From Blastocystis hominis (lineage: Eukaryota > Sar > Bigyra > Opalinata > Blastocystidae): a stretch of 64,000 nucleotides of DNA. Shown one piece after another: positions 29,263 through 40,064 of the stretch (within the stretch, counting starts at the first letter, position 1; each line of letters begins with the position of its first letter). Made by a program: the position numbers and the translations under genes. The notes under the pieces are model-generated. The model searched no databases. It was not told where the DNA came from and saw only the letters and a program-made list of their open reading frames with translations. The DNA lies in the NCBI RefSeq assembly GCF_000151665.1, contig NW_013171866.1, positions 496,001 to 560,000 on the forward strand, written 5' to 3'.

Positions 29263-29657
29263 CTAGGAATCAACATGATAATAGTTAGCGAACGTGGGGA
29301 TTCCCTTACGGTCTATTCCACGTACAGACTCTGGTACTCTTCCATAAGGGTAAATCTACGTAAAAGGGTGCAAAACTCACAAACTCCTTGATGATGAATT
29401 GCTTGATTTTCTCTGTATGTGTAATTTTCTTTTCTCCGCTCTCTATCTACAAATAAGAAATTATCAGAGTACCTACCAAAAAAGGAGTGTTCGGAAATAT
29501 CACTGGGAAGAGATACGCTTTGTATTGGAATATTGTAGGGTTGGGTTCCCTGGTAACAAATTTGATCAAAAAGAGAAGGCATTTCTATACAAACAGTTTT
29601 AGTGAAAGAAAAAACTCTCATCACAGTACCATAGTATTTCACTTTTGAACACAGCAT
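29263..29657 (-). CDS. Small conserved-looking protein of unknown function
   Basis: Three introns (about 31, 30 and 25 nt) splice to roughly 95–105 residues with well-formed sequence: KCLLFLIKFVTREPNPTIF, KAYLFPVIFPNTPFL, EKKITHTEKIKQFIIKEF, IYPYGRVPESVRGIDRKG, IPTFANYYHVDS, then TAG at 29263–29265. The frame chosen differs from the longest open frame and is supported by phase-matched GT–AG pairs. An ATG at 29657 would overlap the dolichol kinase stop by 19 bp; an ATG at 29621 would leave a 17-bp gap. I do not recognise a family. The mix of hydrophobic and basic segments suggests a soluble or peripheral protein. Confidence 0.5.
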
Positions 29658-31113
29658 AATAACCCTAAAAAGAACATTGGTAGTACGTAATTGTCCACTT
29701 CCTCACAAACAACTTCCTCCATCGCTGTCAGAACGATCGCCAAAATAACTCCTTTGCTCATCTTCTCCCGCATAACAGCCGAAACAATAAAAACCCCGAG
29801 AAAGATTCCAATGCCGCAGGCTGCGAATCCTTCGACTGTTTTCGATCGCCACAGCTTCCTTCTTCCCCAAATCGTTCCCACAATCGCTGCCTATGCTTGA
29901 ATCCCTCTATTATAACCTACGAATGCATCGCCAATCCCGATGACGAACACTCCAGAGAGCATTTGAATCGGATTGGAGAATTCACAGGTCCAAACAGGCA
30001 TGGCGCACGCAAGCAACAGAGAAAAGTGAGAGAGAATCAGAGGACCGTCGTCTCGATCGTCGACAAACTGCTTCATAAAAGAGTCGATAGACTGAAAAGG
30101 CCATAAATGCTTGATTCGGATGATTTCTACGAGGAAGAAGACAAGCAACGCGAAGGCAAAAGCCACTCTAATTGCTGAGAGTCGACTTCGAATTGTACTG
30201 CATAAAGGAGGGATCAAGTAACGTGATCGGTAAAAACAGAACCACAGCCAGAAAGTGGAAGTATTTTCGCTGAATGATGAGAGCTTGCCGCTGCCATCGC
30301 TGCTCACAAAGAATCAAAAAGGCCAGGAAAAACATTGAAATCCAGTAGACAAGGATGAAGGGGCGATCCAGACGGCTAAAAACCCATTGAAGAAACCAAG
30401 ACACGAAAAACTCGTGCACACAAACACTGAGTAACATGATTTCGAGTAGTGCTCCAAGTATTATGAAGAGATAACAGGAAAGAGCATCTCTACAACAACA
30501 GAGCACGATTCCGGTTAATAGGAAAGAGGAAAGAGAGATGAGGATAGTACACTGCATTTCTAACGTTGTAGCTGACGAAAATAGAAGAATAATAAACAGA
30601 ATAAACCACCTCTCCACTAAAACCGATTCGGATATCGAGAAATAGCCTGAAAGACGAGGTAGAATATAGTTCCACCAAATCTCATGCAGTAAACAAACAA
30701 CTGCAACCATCCAACCATATTCATTCCATCGTATCAACACAGCGGACACGACAGCAGAGACCAGCCAATTTGAATTTGGAATAAACCACAGAGCATCGGA
30801 GTATATAAACAAATAGAATACTACAGAATATGGATCCTGTCTCCAAACTGAAAAAGCACCGACAACAAAAGTACTCAATAGTTTTGATTCCACACATGAT
30901 GTAGATGAATTTCGACGAAACGTAATAAAGCGATACGGAGCCACAGACTAGACATTACAAAAACTCACAAAATTCAACGGAAGAATCACATAGAATGGTC
31001 ATCAAGGAATAAATAACCATGCACATTGCTTGGATAGAGTGCTCCTTCACGAGTTTGTTTACCAGTATCGCCACAGCAATACAGCATAGAATTACTGTGG
31101 TCCGAATTGTCAT
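29639..31113 (-). CDS. Dolichol kinase (DOLK/SEC59 family)
   Basis: An ER integral membrane kinase that makes dolichyl phosphate for N-glycosylation, GPI anchors and mannosylation. Many hydrophobic helices span 30170–31100. The C-terminal catalytic region has RKYFHFLAVVLFLPITLLDP, VDDRDDGPLILSHFSLLLAC, VFVIGIGDAFAAIVG, then RRKLWRSKTVEGFAACG, and ends EEVDNYVLPMFFLGLL, matching the CDP-alcohol/dolichol kinase signature (GDxxAA...G...W..SKTVEG...DN..LP). Introns of 31 nt near 30958–30988, 30181–30211 and 29901–29931 join the exons. The start at ATG 31113 (MTIRTTVILCCIAVAILVNK) is a choice; an upstream exon is possible. It pairs logically with DAD1, 3.5 kb away. Confidence 0.85.
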
Positions 31114-31685
31114 TTCTATTCCAAAAATGGGACAAAGCAAAAAAGAAGTGAATGTAAGAAAAATATAAAGTGAATGCCGTTTCCAGTTGTACTCATTATT
31201 AACACTTGATGGAATCGATTAGGTTTGGAAGGAAAGTACATTGTTGAAATGAGATGAACGTACAGTGCGCTATTGGCGATGCAAATCAACGTATGCAAGC
31301 GAGGAACTAGAATACGCGCATACAAAAGGTTCATATCGAAAAAGAAACAACGCAATGAACACACAGGAATGTCAAGAATATAAAGACACAATCTATTTAT
31401 TGAATATCATCCAATTAACAATATCGTGGCGCAGCTGCAAGCCCATTCATAGTCATTTCCTACTCTGAAGTTTGCTACTGCAAACGTCGAAAAACCTTAT
31501 TCGAGCATGTAGCAAAGAACCAGTTGTGTTCTAACTCGGTAAATACTAAAAAACAGTGTGACTTAGCGCAAGGAATGACTCTTTTCTATGTATCATTTTG
31601 TACCGATTACTTTCACTTCATTTTTGTGCCTAGTTTAGGCCAGTCGGTCTTTATTTTTCAATAAGTAATCGTTGATTGAATAGAA
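31114..31685. other. Divergent intergenic region, nothing recognised
   Basis: Lies between the starts of dolichol kinase and the TEX264-like gene. An open frame near 31116–31391 on the minus strand could be an upstream kinase exon but shows no family signal. Confidence 0.4.
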
Positions 31686-32442
31686 ATGGATTACTACCTT
31701 ATTTGGGCAGTAATAGGAGGAATCGTGGCAATTGTTTTAGTTTCTCTCTGTTACATGGGTTTTTTCTCGTATGTCAGAAATGGCAGTTCATATGTAGAAA
31801 AGTGACCTGCACTGCAGAAGAAATGGGAGAGATGATTTTAGCGTATGCATAGCAAGTATAAAGTGTAATAACTAGATTTGATAACTGCATTGGCCCTTAT
31901 CAAGAGATGGATAATTACTGCCGGGAATTCAAGCATCGCATGGAGTTACTCTTTCAAGGCAAGGTAAAAATCGGAAAGCAAGTGAATGTATACTACGATG
32001 ATCCCCGATTTCCGTCCTCTAGTAAAATATTCCTATAATAACAATGGTAGTGTCACGCTGGGCTACAGCCTATACAGTTCCTGAGGAAGTTGTTGACTTT
32101 TTGTCTCTGAACAATATTTCGTATGTGCGAATTCCCCCGAGCAAATGCTTATCGTTGAGACTAGTGACCTCACTTACTCCTAGGGTAGTTTTCCCTTATC
32201 GGAACTTTTGGTCCTATGGTTTGGGTGCTCAGAAAGCGTTATATCTGTACCATGACCTCATTCGTAGGTTCGACTCAATGGTTAGTACGGCAGAGAAAAG
32301 AGGTATTTCCATCACAGCGCCTCCGATGGAAATTGTGGAAGAAAATGCCTCTGTGATCCAATATATTCTCTTTTTAAGCAATTTGGAAGTTGTTCACTCT
32401 ATGTGTGATTCTCCGTTTTCTCCTATCAGTGGAAGGTGCTAA
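31686..32442 (+). CDS. TEX264-like membrane protein with GyrI-like domain
   Basis: Starts at ATG 31686 with a single N-terminal membrane helix (MDYYLIWAVIGGIVAIVLVS). Three short introns (about 31772–31800, 31842–31874 and 32016–32044) restore AFDNCIGPYQEMDNYCREF, VNVYYDDPRFPSSMSRWATA and the GyrI-like fold (SYVRIPPSKCLSLRLVTSL ... RRFDSMVSTAEKRGISITAP, PPMEIVEE). The order N-terminal anchor, GPY.E, YYDDP, GyrI-like domain and MEIYxE-like strand matches animal TEX264, an ER-phagy receptor. The protein stops right after the domain at TAA 32440–32442, so it lacks the long disordered tail that carries the LC3-binding motif in animals. The family call is inferred from layout. Confidence 0.65.
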
Positions 32443-32710
32443 TTCATTTAGTTTCTTTTTGGGTGTCTAGTCCTGTTTAATTTTAAATACTCTGGTAAAA
32501 GCTAACTACACAAAAAGGGGGATGACGCAGTTTTGCTCTTTCCAGCACAAAAAAAACACATTTCACTTTCGCATTAATGGATCCGCATATCCCAAATGGG
32601 GAAAACAACAAAGGTGTTCCAGTTCTATAATCACTTGGAAACTAGTTCATCCAATGAGATGAAGCGAAAAGTATCTGGTACCTCCTCATAAAAAATTGCT
32701 TGAATCTTTA

Positions 32711-33570
32711 ATGTCTGGTCTTCGCTTTTTGAATAAGGTCGCTATTGTTACTGGTGGATCCAAGGGCATTGGCGCAGGAATTGGTATGTTTTGGGAAAAA
32801 GACTCATTGGTAGTCGAGGAGTTTATTAGAAACGGTTCCAAAGTAGTGTTTTGCTGCAGAAATCCAGCCGAGGGAGAAGCTTTTGTACAGAGAATTGTTT
32901 GATCTGTGATGACTAGGAAAAGAAAATGAACGAGATCGGTATCGGAGAGGCTGCCTTCAAGGCGTGCGATGTAAACAAAGAAGATCAATTGCGTGCTTTA
33001 GTTGATTTTACTGTGGAAAAATATGGTCAGATTGATTGCTTGGTGAATAATGCTGGTTATCATCCGCTTCCCAACACGATTGACAACTTTTCGGGACAAG
33101 ACCTGATGGATTTGTTCCAGTTGAACGTTGTTTCCTACTTTTTGTTGTCCAAGTTCTGCCTTCCTTACCTTCGCAAAACGCAAGGTAGCATCATCAATGT
33201 GAGTAGCTTGGTTGGTCGAATGGGCCAAAAGAATGCAGTCACCTACTGCACCACAAAGGGTGCGATCCATGCTATGACCCGTGCATTGGCCATCGATGAG
33301 GGCGTTCATAACGTGCGTGTGAACAGCATCTCGCCTGGCGGCATTTGGACGCCGCTGTTCGAAGAGTGGGTGAACGCGACCTCGGACCCCGCCAAAACGC
33401 TGCAGTGCGAGGAGGACCAGCAGCACATTCGCAGACTGGGCACTGTGGAGGAGTGCGGAAAGCTGGCGCTCTTCCTTGCTGCGGATGCCACCTACACGAC
33501 AGGAACGGATAATATTATTAGCGGAGGCAGCGAGCTGGGTTATGGCAACAAGTTCGTGCGCCCCACATAA
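32711..33570 (+). CDS. Short-chain dehydrogenase, HSD17B14-like
   Basis: An NAD(P)-dependent oxidoreductase of the classical SDR family. Rossmann motif TGGSKGIG, then CDVNKEDQLRALV, NNAG, INVSSLVGRMGQ (catalytic Ser), and the active-site Tyr/Lys in YCTTKGAIHAM. The C-terminal block VNSISPGGIWTPLFEEW ... TGTDNIISGGSELGYG is the hallmark of the HSD17B14/DHRS10 subgroup, so a 17β-hydroxysteroid or sugar (fucose) substrate is possible. Introns of about 30 nt (near 32784–32813) and 32 nt (near 32884–32919) join the N-terminal exons. Starts at ATG 32711 (MSGLRFLNKVAIVTGG) and ends TAA 33568–33570. Confidence 0.88.
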
Positions 33571-33615
33571 AGTGTTCTGGATTGATGCATGAGTCAGAGC
33601 TTGTGGGAGTTTGTT

Positions 33616-34579
33616 TTACAAACAGCAATAGTTCAAAAACGTCTTGGCTAGAGTGTAGAAGCCGAACAACAGACCCGAACTCAGCCCACTCTTCAGCATC
33701 GCCGCCATGGCGCCTGCGTAAAGGCCACGAACACCCGTCAAGCGATAGTGATCGCGGAGAAACGTCACTACCGACTTGCTGGGACTTAGCTGGTACACTT
33801 GGAGAAGCTTCTTGCCCGTATCCAGCGGATAGACGAGCAATTTACTTGTGGCTCCGGAAATGGCCCCATACACAGAGTTTGCACCAGGCGTGTCTCCATC
33901 TACACAGAATAACCCAAACAATGAAAAATGGAACATTGCGAGCGAAGAAACTCGACAATGTAGAAGCAGGATCCCATATAAGGCATAATACTGGCTAGGC
34001 ATGGGAGCAAACCCTTATATAATCCCAACACGCCTTCGTCTTTAATGATCGATGCAAATCCTGTGAGAATGTGCTTATAGTACATATCCTTGCCTTGGTA
34101 GACAAAGCGAGTGCGCAAAATATCAAATGGGTAGGTTACCAATGTTGTGACAGCAGAGGAAAGAGCTCCAGAGGAGAAGGAAGAAGATACCAAATTTGCA
34201 TGATGGAGCTGGAGGTACTCATAACACGAAAATTGAACTCCTGAGTATAGAAACCAATATATCTCTGCTGTGAGGTTTCCGCTGAGCATAAATCAGGAAA
34301 AACAAACCCACCTCCATAATCGAGTAATCCCTTCCTCATGAGCAATACGAGAAATGGTTCCTATCGTACCGTGGTACTTTTCTTTGCCATATCGAATATA
34401 TTGGGTCTGCAATCTACATAAACAAAGAACCTAGAGAAAAACCGAATTTTAACCACATCTAAAGGTGCGATAATAAATCGCGTGACAACTAGAAATGAGA
34501 GAAGAAGCGCAACCCCACCTCCTGTAAAAGAACCCGAAAAGAAGTCCTCCAGCCTGGAAGAATAGGAGTTATTATTCAT
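33616..34579 (-). CDS. Mitochondrial carrier, thiamine-pyrophosphate-carrier-like
   Basis: An SLC25 family protein in about five exons. Starts at ATG 34579 (MNNNSYSSRLEDFFSGSFTG); an ATG at 34630 is possible. Signature motifs are APLDVVKIRF, TYPFDILRTRFVYQG and VYPLDTGKKLLQVYQ. The even-numbered helix block GNLTAEIYWFLYSGVQFSCYEYL resembles the TPC1/SLC25A19 branch. The genomic stop at 33616–33618 overlaps a TGTTTGTA motif (33617–33624, minus strand). By the spacing seen in other genes, the mRNA may end at 33629, where TA plus poly(A) would create UAA right after ..KTFLN. It runs tail to tail with the HSD17B14-like gene, with ~45 bp between stops. Confidence 0.82.
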
Positions 34580-34677
34580 AGGAGGCCAGATTGGTGAGAG
34601 TTGAACAATGAAATAGGGAAGAAAGGTCAAATTTGCAACAGCGATATTCTTGTTTATTCACAACAGTCATTTCTTAA

Positions 34678-35037
34678 ATGGAATTTTATCAGGTCTGTAA
34701 GGATCTCGCTGAGCGATACAAGAAGGAAACAACACTCCAGGTAAAATATCTTGACGTGTTTATCAGCTTTGCTGCGGCCACTGCCTTTTTGCAAGCTGTA
34801 TATTGCTTCATTGTTGGAACCTATCCCTTCAACTCCTTCCTATCTGGATTCATTATTAGTCTCGGAACCTGCGTTTTGTCCAGTATTGCGGTTTTCCAGC
34901 TTGTCTTATAGATAGTTTGTTTCCGCATGGGAATTACTTCCAAGGAGTTCGAGACTATAAGTAATAATAGAGTATTTGCAGAGTATTGCTTCTGTATGCT
35001 TCTTCTCTTCTTGGTGGTGTGTAACTATTTGGGATAA
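34678..35037 (+). CDS. DAD1: DAD1/OST2, oligosaccharyltransferase subunit
   Basis: A small ER membrane subunit of the complex that transfers oligosaccharide to Asn. Exon 1 gives MEFYQVCKDLAERYKKET, helices FISFAAATAFLQAVYCFIVG and the diagnostic YPFNSFLSGFIISLGTCVLSS. A short intron (its end is near 34912) leads to the C-terminal exon with FRMGITSKEFETISNNRVFA and CMLLLFLVVCNYLG, which align with the FQGISPERAF..VV.N..G end of DAD1. The stop TAA is at 35035–35037. The exact 5' splice site is uncertain (21 or 39 nt intron); both keep the frame. TGTTTGTT lies 9 nt past the stop. It belongs to the same glycosylation pathway as the dolichol kinase nearby. Confidence 0.9.
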
Positions 35038-35045
35038 TTGTTTTC

Positions 35046-35053
35046 TGTTTGTT
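35046..35053 (+). terminator. TGTTTGTT 3'-end signal of DAD1
   Basis: Exact motif 9 nt after the DAD1 stop, implying a 3' UTR of only a few nucleotides. Confidence 0.55.
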
Positions 35054-35381
35054 TCTTGATAGCTTTTCTCTGTAACACTCCTTGAAGAGGGATGTGAAAT
35101 AGTGTACTTGTCTTTTTAGCATAGTCAGTCGTGTGAGCAGGAGGCAGAGATGAAATGGATCCATCGTACTTTCGAATGTTTGGAATAGGTAGGATTTGAG
35201 AACATTGAACACTACTACTACGTCAAGAGTTGGGGTATTCACGACATATAGCATTATTGAAATATAGATCGAAGTTATTTCTGGATGAATCACCACGATA
35301 TGAATGTCCATGGTAGTGAGAATCGGATTATACTGCTTCTATGAATGCATTTAAAAGATTCACAGCTCTCTGTGCATTTCA

Positions 35382-35389
35382 AACAAACA
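35382..35389 (-). terminator. TGTTTGTT 3'-end signal of the ABC transporter
   Basis: TGTTTGTT on the minus strand about 84 nt past the ABC transporter stop. The remaining 35054–35472 stretch shows no gene. Confidence 0.45.
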
Positions 35390-35472
35390 ACCAGAGGAAT
35401 GATTCGATGGATGTGGATAACTACTACTATGTGGATTCATTCATTCATTCATTCCCTCGACTCCCTTTCCAT

Positions 35473-38400
35473 CTATTCTTCACGCGGCGTGCTTTCCATC
35501 TGTTCCTTGACCAGTGCTGCGTAGAACTCGCACTTCTTCAGCAGTTCTGCGTGCTTTCCGCTGTCCACGATCTTTCCTTCGCTCACCACAAAGATGACAT
35601 CGCTGTCCACGATCGTGCTCAGTCGGTGGGCCACTGTGATCACCGTGCAGGGATGTGTCGATCGCCACTTCTCCAATGCCTCCAAGAACTTGTCCTGGTT
35701 TTCGCTGTCCAGCGCGCTCGTCGCTTCGTCCAGCAGCAGCACGTGCGGCTTTCGAAGAATCGCGCGAGCCAACGCCAATCGCTGCTTCTGTCCTCCCGAA
35801 ACCGATTTTCCGGTCGATCCGAGATCCGTTTCGAATCCATCCACCATTTCGTTGATGAAATCCATGCACAAAGCTTGCGTGCAAGCGTCCTTCAGCTCCG
35901 CTTCGGACACTTCATGATCCAATCCCATCACCAAATTCTCGCGAATCGTGCCGCTGAACATGCAGGGCTCTTGGTTCACCGCGCCCAGCAGCGAGCGATA
36001 CGAGTCCAAATTAACGTTCTGCACATTGGCTCCATCCATCAACACTTCGCCACTCTCCGGTTTGTACATTCGCTGGATGAGCGAAATGATCGTACTCTTT
36101 CCACACCCACTGGGACCCACGAAAGCCACGGAAGATCCCTTGGGAATTGAGAAGGACACATCGGAGAGAATCGGAGCGTCGGGCCGCGTGGGATACGCGA
36201 ACGACACATGATTGAAGGCGATCGCTCCGTCCTTCGCCTTCTCGGGAAGCGCTCGCAGCGCGTCCTTCTCGCCCGAGCTTTCAATCAGCGAGAAAATTCG
36301 CTGCGCTGCCTCCTGAGCCAACGCCATATTGGGAACTTTGCCCATCGTAATTCCGATGTAGGTGGCCATGTAGAAAATGGTGTTGTAAACGATCATCATC
36401 TGCTGGAACACGATCGCGCCATTCGAAATGAGAAGAGTTCCAGAATAATAAATGATAAGCATAAAGATCATGGGGAAGAGAATGGCAATCGAGTTAGCGA
36501 CCGCGGATCGACGGCTTCGCGATTTGCACAAGCGATTGGTTCGCTCCAGGTCGTGGATCATCGATTCATAGACACGATCTTGCAGATTGTACGCGTGGAT
36601 CGTGTGGATGTTGAGCAGAGCGTCCGTGGCCTCGCTGGACTTCTCTGTGAGATTGCTGTCGATCTTGGAAATCACGTTCGCCACGAGTTTGTTTTGGCAA
36701 TACTCCGCAGTGAACAAGAAAGGACACACCACGATCGATATCAATGCCAACTGCCACGATCCCAGTGATGAAAACGCGAATATGACGCAGAGCAGACACA
36801 CGATCACGCTTTCCATGATCGATCCTACTTGATCCATGAAGTCGCGCAGCTTTCGAACATCGATAGAGAGTTCCGAAGTAACTGCACCTACGAATTATAA
36901 AGCAGGATAGAGAACGTCTTACCTGGAGAATGCTCCTTCTCATCGTAGTAAGCTACAGACTGGGAGAGAAGCTTCACGAAGGACTTCGACCGCACCGTAA
37001 CGATCATGTTCTCCTTCACAACACTCGACAAATCCCACCAGAGCAGCTGCCCAACAAAATCGACAATCGCGACAATTACCATCATCAAAGTGAAGGTCAT
37101 ACCATCACTCCAAATGTCATTAACATCCAATCGGAAGGGGAGAGCTTGCATCAACGCCATGATTACGGTGTATCCAGCCGGATACATAGCGGTGAAGATA
37201 ACGCCGATGAAGGCGATCCAGAATATGGTCTTTGTAGTACCAAAGTACTGATAGAGAGAGAAGAGATTATACTTCTTCGGCTTTTCTGCCTTTTCGTTTT
37301 CATCCTTCTTCTTATTCTTATTCGAATCCGCAACTTCTGCTTCTTTCTCTTTCTCTTTTTCGTTTCTTTCTTCTTTCTTCTTTGCTTCTGCATCCGCTTC
37401 CTTCTCTTCCTTCTTTTCCGTTCCCTCGGCTCCTTCTTCTTCCTCCTCCTCTAAAGTTTCTTGGCTTTTGTACAATCCCGCATAGATTCCGCCCTTCGCC
37501 AGCAAGCTTTCATGATCACCTTCCTCCACGATCTTTCCTTCCTCCACCACCACAATGCGATCGCACGATCGAATGCTGCTCAGCCGATGCGCCACGATCA
37601 CGATGCTCAGTCCCTTTCCCTTCGCTTCGTTCTTTCTCCGGATCGTTTCCATCGCGTTCTGCACGATTTTCTCGCTCTGCGAATCCAGCGCGCTCGTCGC
37701 TTCATCCAGCACCAGAATTCGCGGGTTTCGAATCAGCGCGCGGGCGATAGCAATGCGTTGTTTCTGTCCTCCGGACAGCGAGCTTCCCAACTCGCCCACA
37801 TAGGTGTCGTACCCTTTGGGGAACGATCGAATGAACGCGTCGGCCTCCACCAGTTTCGCGGCTTCCACCATTTCCTCCTCGGTGCAGCCCTCGCGTCCAT
37901 AGAGCAGATTCTCGCGAATCGTTCCGCTGAACAGCACGGGCTCCTGCGCCACGTAGCTGATCTGATCGCGAATCCACGCCGTCGAGAGCGTCGTCACATC
38001 GACTCCGTCCCACGTGATCGTTCCCGCCGTCGGAGCGTACAATCGCATCAAGAGTTTCAAGATTGTGCTCTTTCCGCTGCCACTCTCGCCCACGATGCCG
38101 ATCATTTCGTTCTCGCGAATGGTGAAGTTGAGCTGCTTCAGCACTTGCGTGTCGCGCGAAGCGTACTTGAAGTCCACGTTCTTGTACACAACGTCTCCCT
38201 TGCTGCTGCTAGGAGTGGTCGATCCAGACTTCATCGCGTCTTCGTGCTCGATCACCTTCATAAAGCAGGTCGCAGATGCGCGCGTGCTTTGAATCGCTTG
38301 AATGGCGTAAAACGCAGCTCCCAACCCCATAAAGCCTGTAACTCCGCACAAAATAACCAAAAAGTCTCCACCGACCATGCATTGCCCATTGCCACTCTCG

Positions 38401-39556
38401 TACCAACAACTAGACACGCGATCACAAATCGCCATGCATTCATCCGAGAGTGTTGCATTGCTGAAGCAAATGTCCACCGAAGTCAACGAGTCAGTGATGC
38501 AGCCCGCATCATAGAGTTCTTGCGGGAATCCCTTGCGTTGATAGTAAATCAGAATCGTTGCAAATAAATAGAACCAGGAAAGAGAGAGATTGTTCAAGAT
38601 ACTACTCAAACCTTTCCACGTTCCCGCTCGATACAGCGATTTCAACAGCATTTTCTTGCACTTCTCGATCTAATCGTAATGAACCAATCCACAACACGCA
38701 CCAAGGAAACGTATTTTTTCTCCATCGATGCTTCAGCTCCCAACGCGGTCACCGTTTTGTAGTTTCGAATACTCTCTTCAGCAATGCTGTCTGCTTCCTT
38801 GTGGTCTCGCATCAAGGTCTCGATCCATTTCCCCATAACATTTCCAAACTTGCAAGCAGCATAAACAACAAAGGGGCAAGCAATCAGCGTCAGAAGGGTT
38901 AATTGCCAACTCTATCATCATCAATAGCAAGAATAAGTGATACATGAAAACAGCCAACAACTACTCCACCAATAAATATGGCTATAGACCGAATCAACTG
39001 ACCAATCGACGGACCCAATCCATTAATAATGCGAGAGGATTCTTCCGCAACAGCTTGACCCAAGGTACTCGGCTTGTTCGATTCAATATAGTCAATGTCA
39101 TGATGGAGAATAGCATAGATGTACTTCTCACGCAAATGACGAGCCAAATTCTCTACCCTTTACCACATCATACGAAAAAAACCTGCATAAGTACTCAGAC
39201 AATAACGCTCAAAGAACGCAAAGATCGAGACGACGACCAACAGGAGTAAAAACTTCCCCAAAATGATCAATACTGTATTGGGATCAACCACAGCTTGATT
39301 ATTTTCATTAATAACATTCCCCAGAAAGATATACATTGCAGGAATGAGAAAACCTGTCATAAACGAACCTATATGAAACATCGTCCCAAAGCATACAAAT
39401 AAGTCCGGCAATGAGCACAAAACGATCCGTGTTGGTCGCGTACGTATAAAACAAACTGCTCCATGGAACAGTCTCCGGAGATTCTTTTTCCACCTTCACA
39501 ACCCTCTGTTCAGAATCAGAAGGAATTACTTTCGCATTTTCCGATGCTTCTGCCAT
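35473..39556 (-). CDS. ABC transporter, subfamily B full transporter (P-glycoprotein-like)
   Basis: An ATP-driven exporter of TMD–NBD–TMD–NBD layout, about 1,240 aa. Starts at ATG 39556 (MAEASENAKVIPSDSEQRVV). NBD1 has Walker A GESGSGKSTIL, signature LSGGQKQRIAIARAL and Walker B ILVLDEATSALD with an H-loop AHRLSS. NBD2 has GPSGCGKSTII, VSGGQKQRLALARAI and VLLLDEATSALD with AHRLST, so both ATP sites look intact. The linker after NBD1 (about 37270–37460) is a Glu/Lys-rich low-complexity run. At least five short introns cut the TMD1 exons between 38640 and 39420, and one lies near 36840–36900. Likely a plasma-membrane drug, lipid or peptide exporter; substrate unknown. Confidence 0.92.
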
Positions 39557-40064
39557 TTTTAAATTGAGTGGTTTTGGTAGACAAGGAAAGTTCCAGGAAA
39601 TATCTTGCTCATATGATGAATTCAGAGAAACTGCCTTGTATTCAATTTTTGAGAGGGGATAGGTAATAATTACTTATCAATTGTTGTTTGACGTCTGCAC
39701 TTTCTCATTCTTACAGGAAAATCCATTTTTGGACAATAGAAACATTCTCTACTTTAAGTGCTTCAACCTGAATAATGTGGTAATTGAAAAGGATGTGATG
39801 AGGAGATGAAACAACTATCTTTGAATTCTGGATTAATACCTATCGAACTGTATATTTCCAGTTTGGCTCAATCCCATTTTCATACCAATAACACAGATTG
39901 GACGGTTATCAGATTCGAAACAAGAATCAAGTGTCTTAGCCTGGATATCTGTAATCCAACACAAATATTCTCATTCCCATTCCACGAATATTCCAATGAT
40001 GCATTTCCAACAACAAACACCTCAAACACGAAATACCAATCCTAATCCTTATAACCCCTTTTCC
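39557..40064. other. Intergenic, nothing recognised
   Basis: Holds the ABC transporter 5' flank and the 3' flank of the KH gene, including TGTTTGTT on the minus strand at 40012–40019. No gene is seen. Confidence 0.4.
40012..40019 (-). terminator. TGTTTGTT 3'-end signal of the KH-array gene
   Basis: AACAAACA on +, about 46 nt past the TAA at 40065–40067. Confidence 0.5.

Noticed and set aside
33582..33998. Plus-strand 138-codon frame after the HSD17B14-like gene
   Set aside because: It is antisense to the well-supported TPC-like carrier and has no domain.
35341..36150. Plus-strand 269-codon frame opposite the ABC transporter NBD2
   Set aside because: His/Arg-rich antisense of conserved NBD codons; no independent support.
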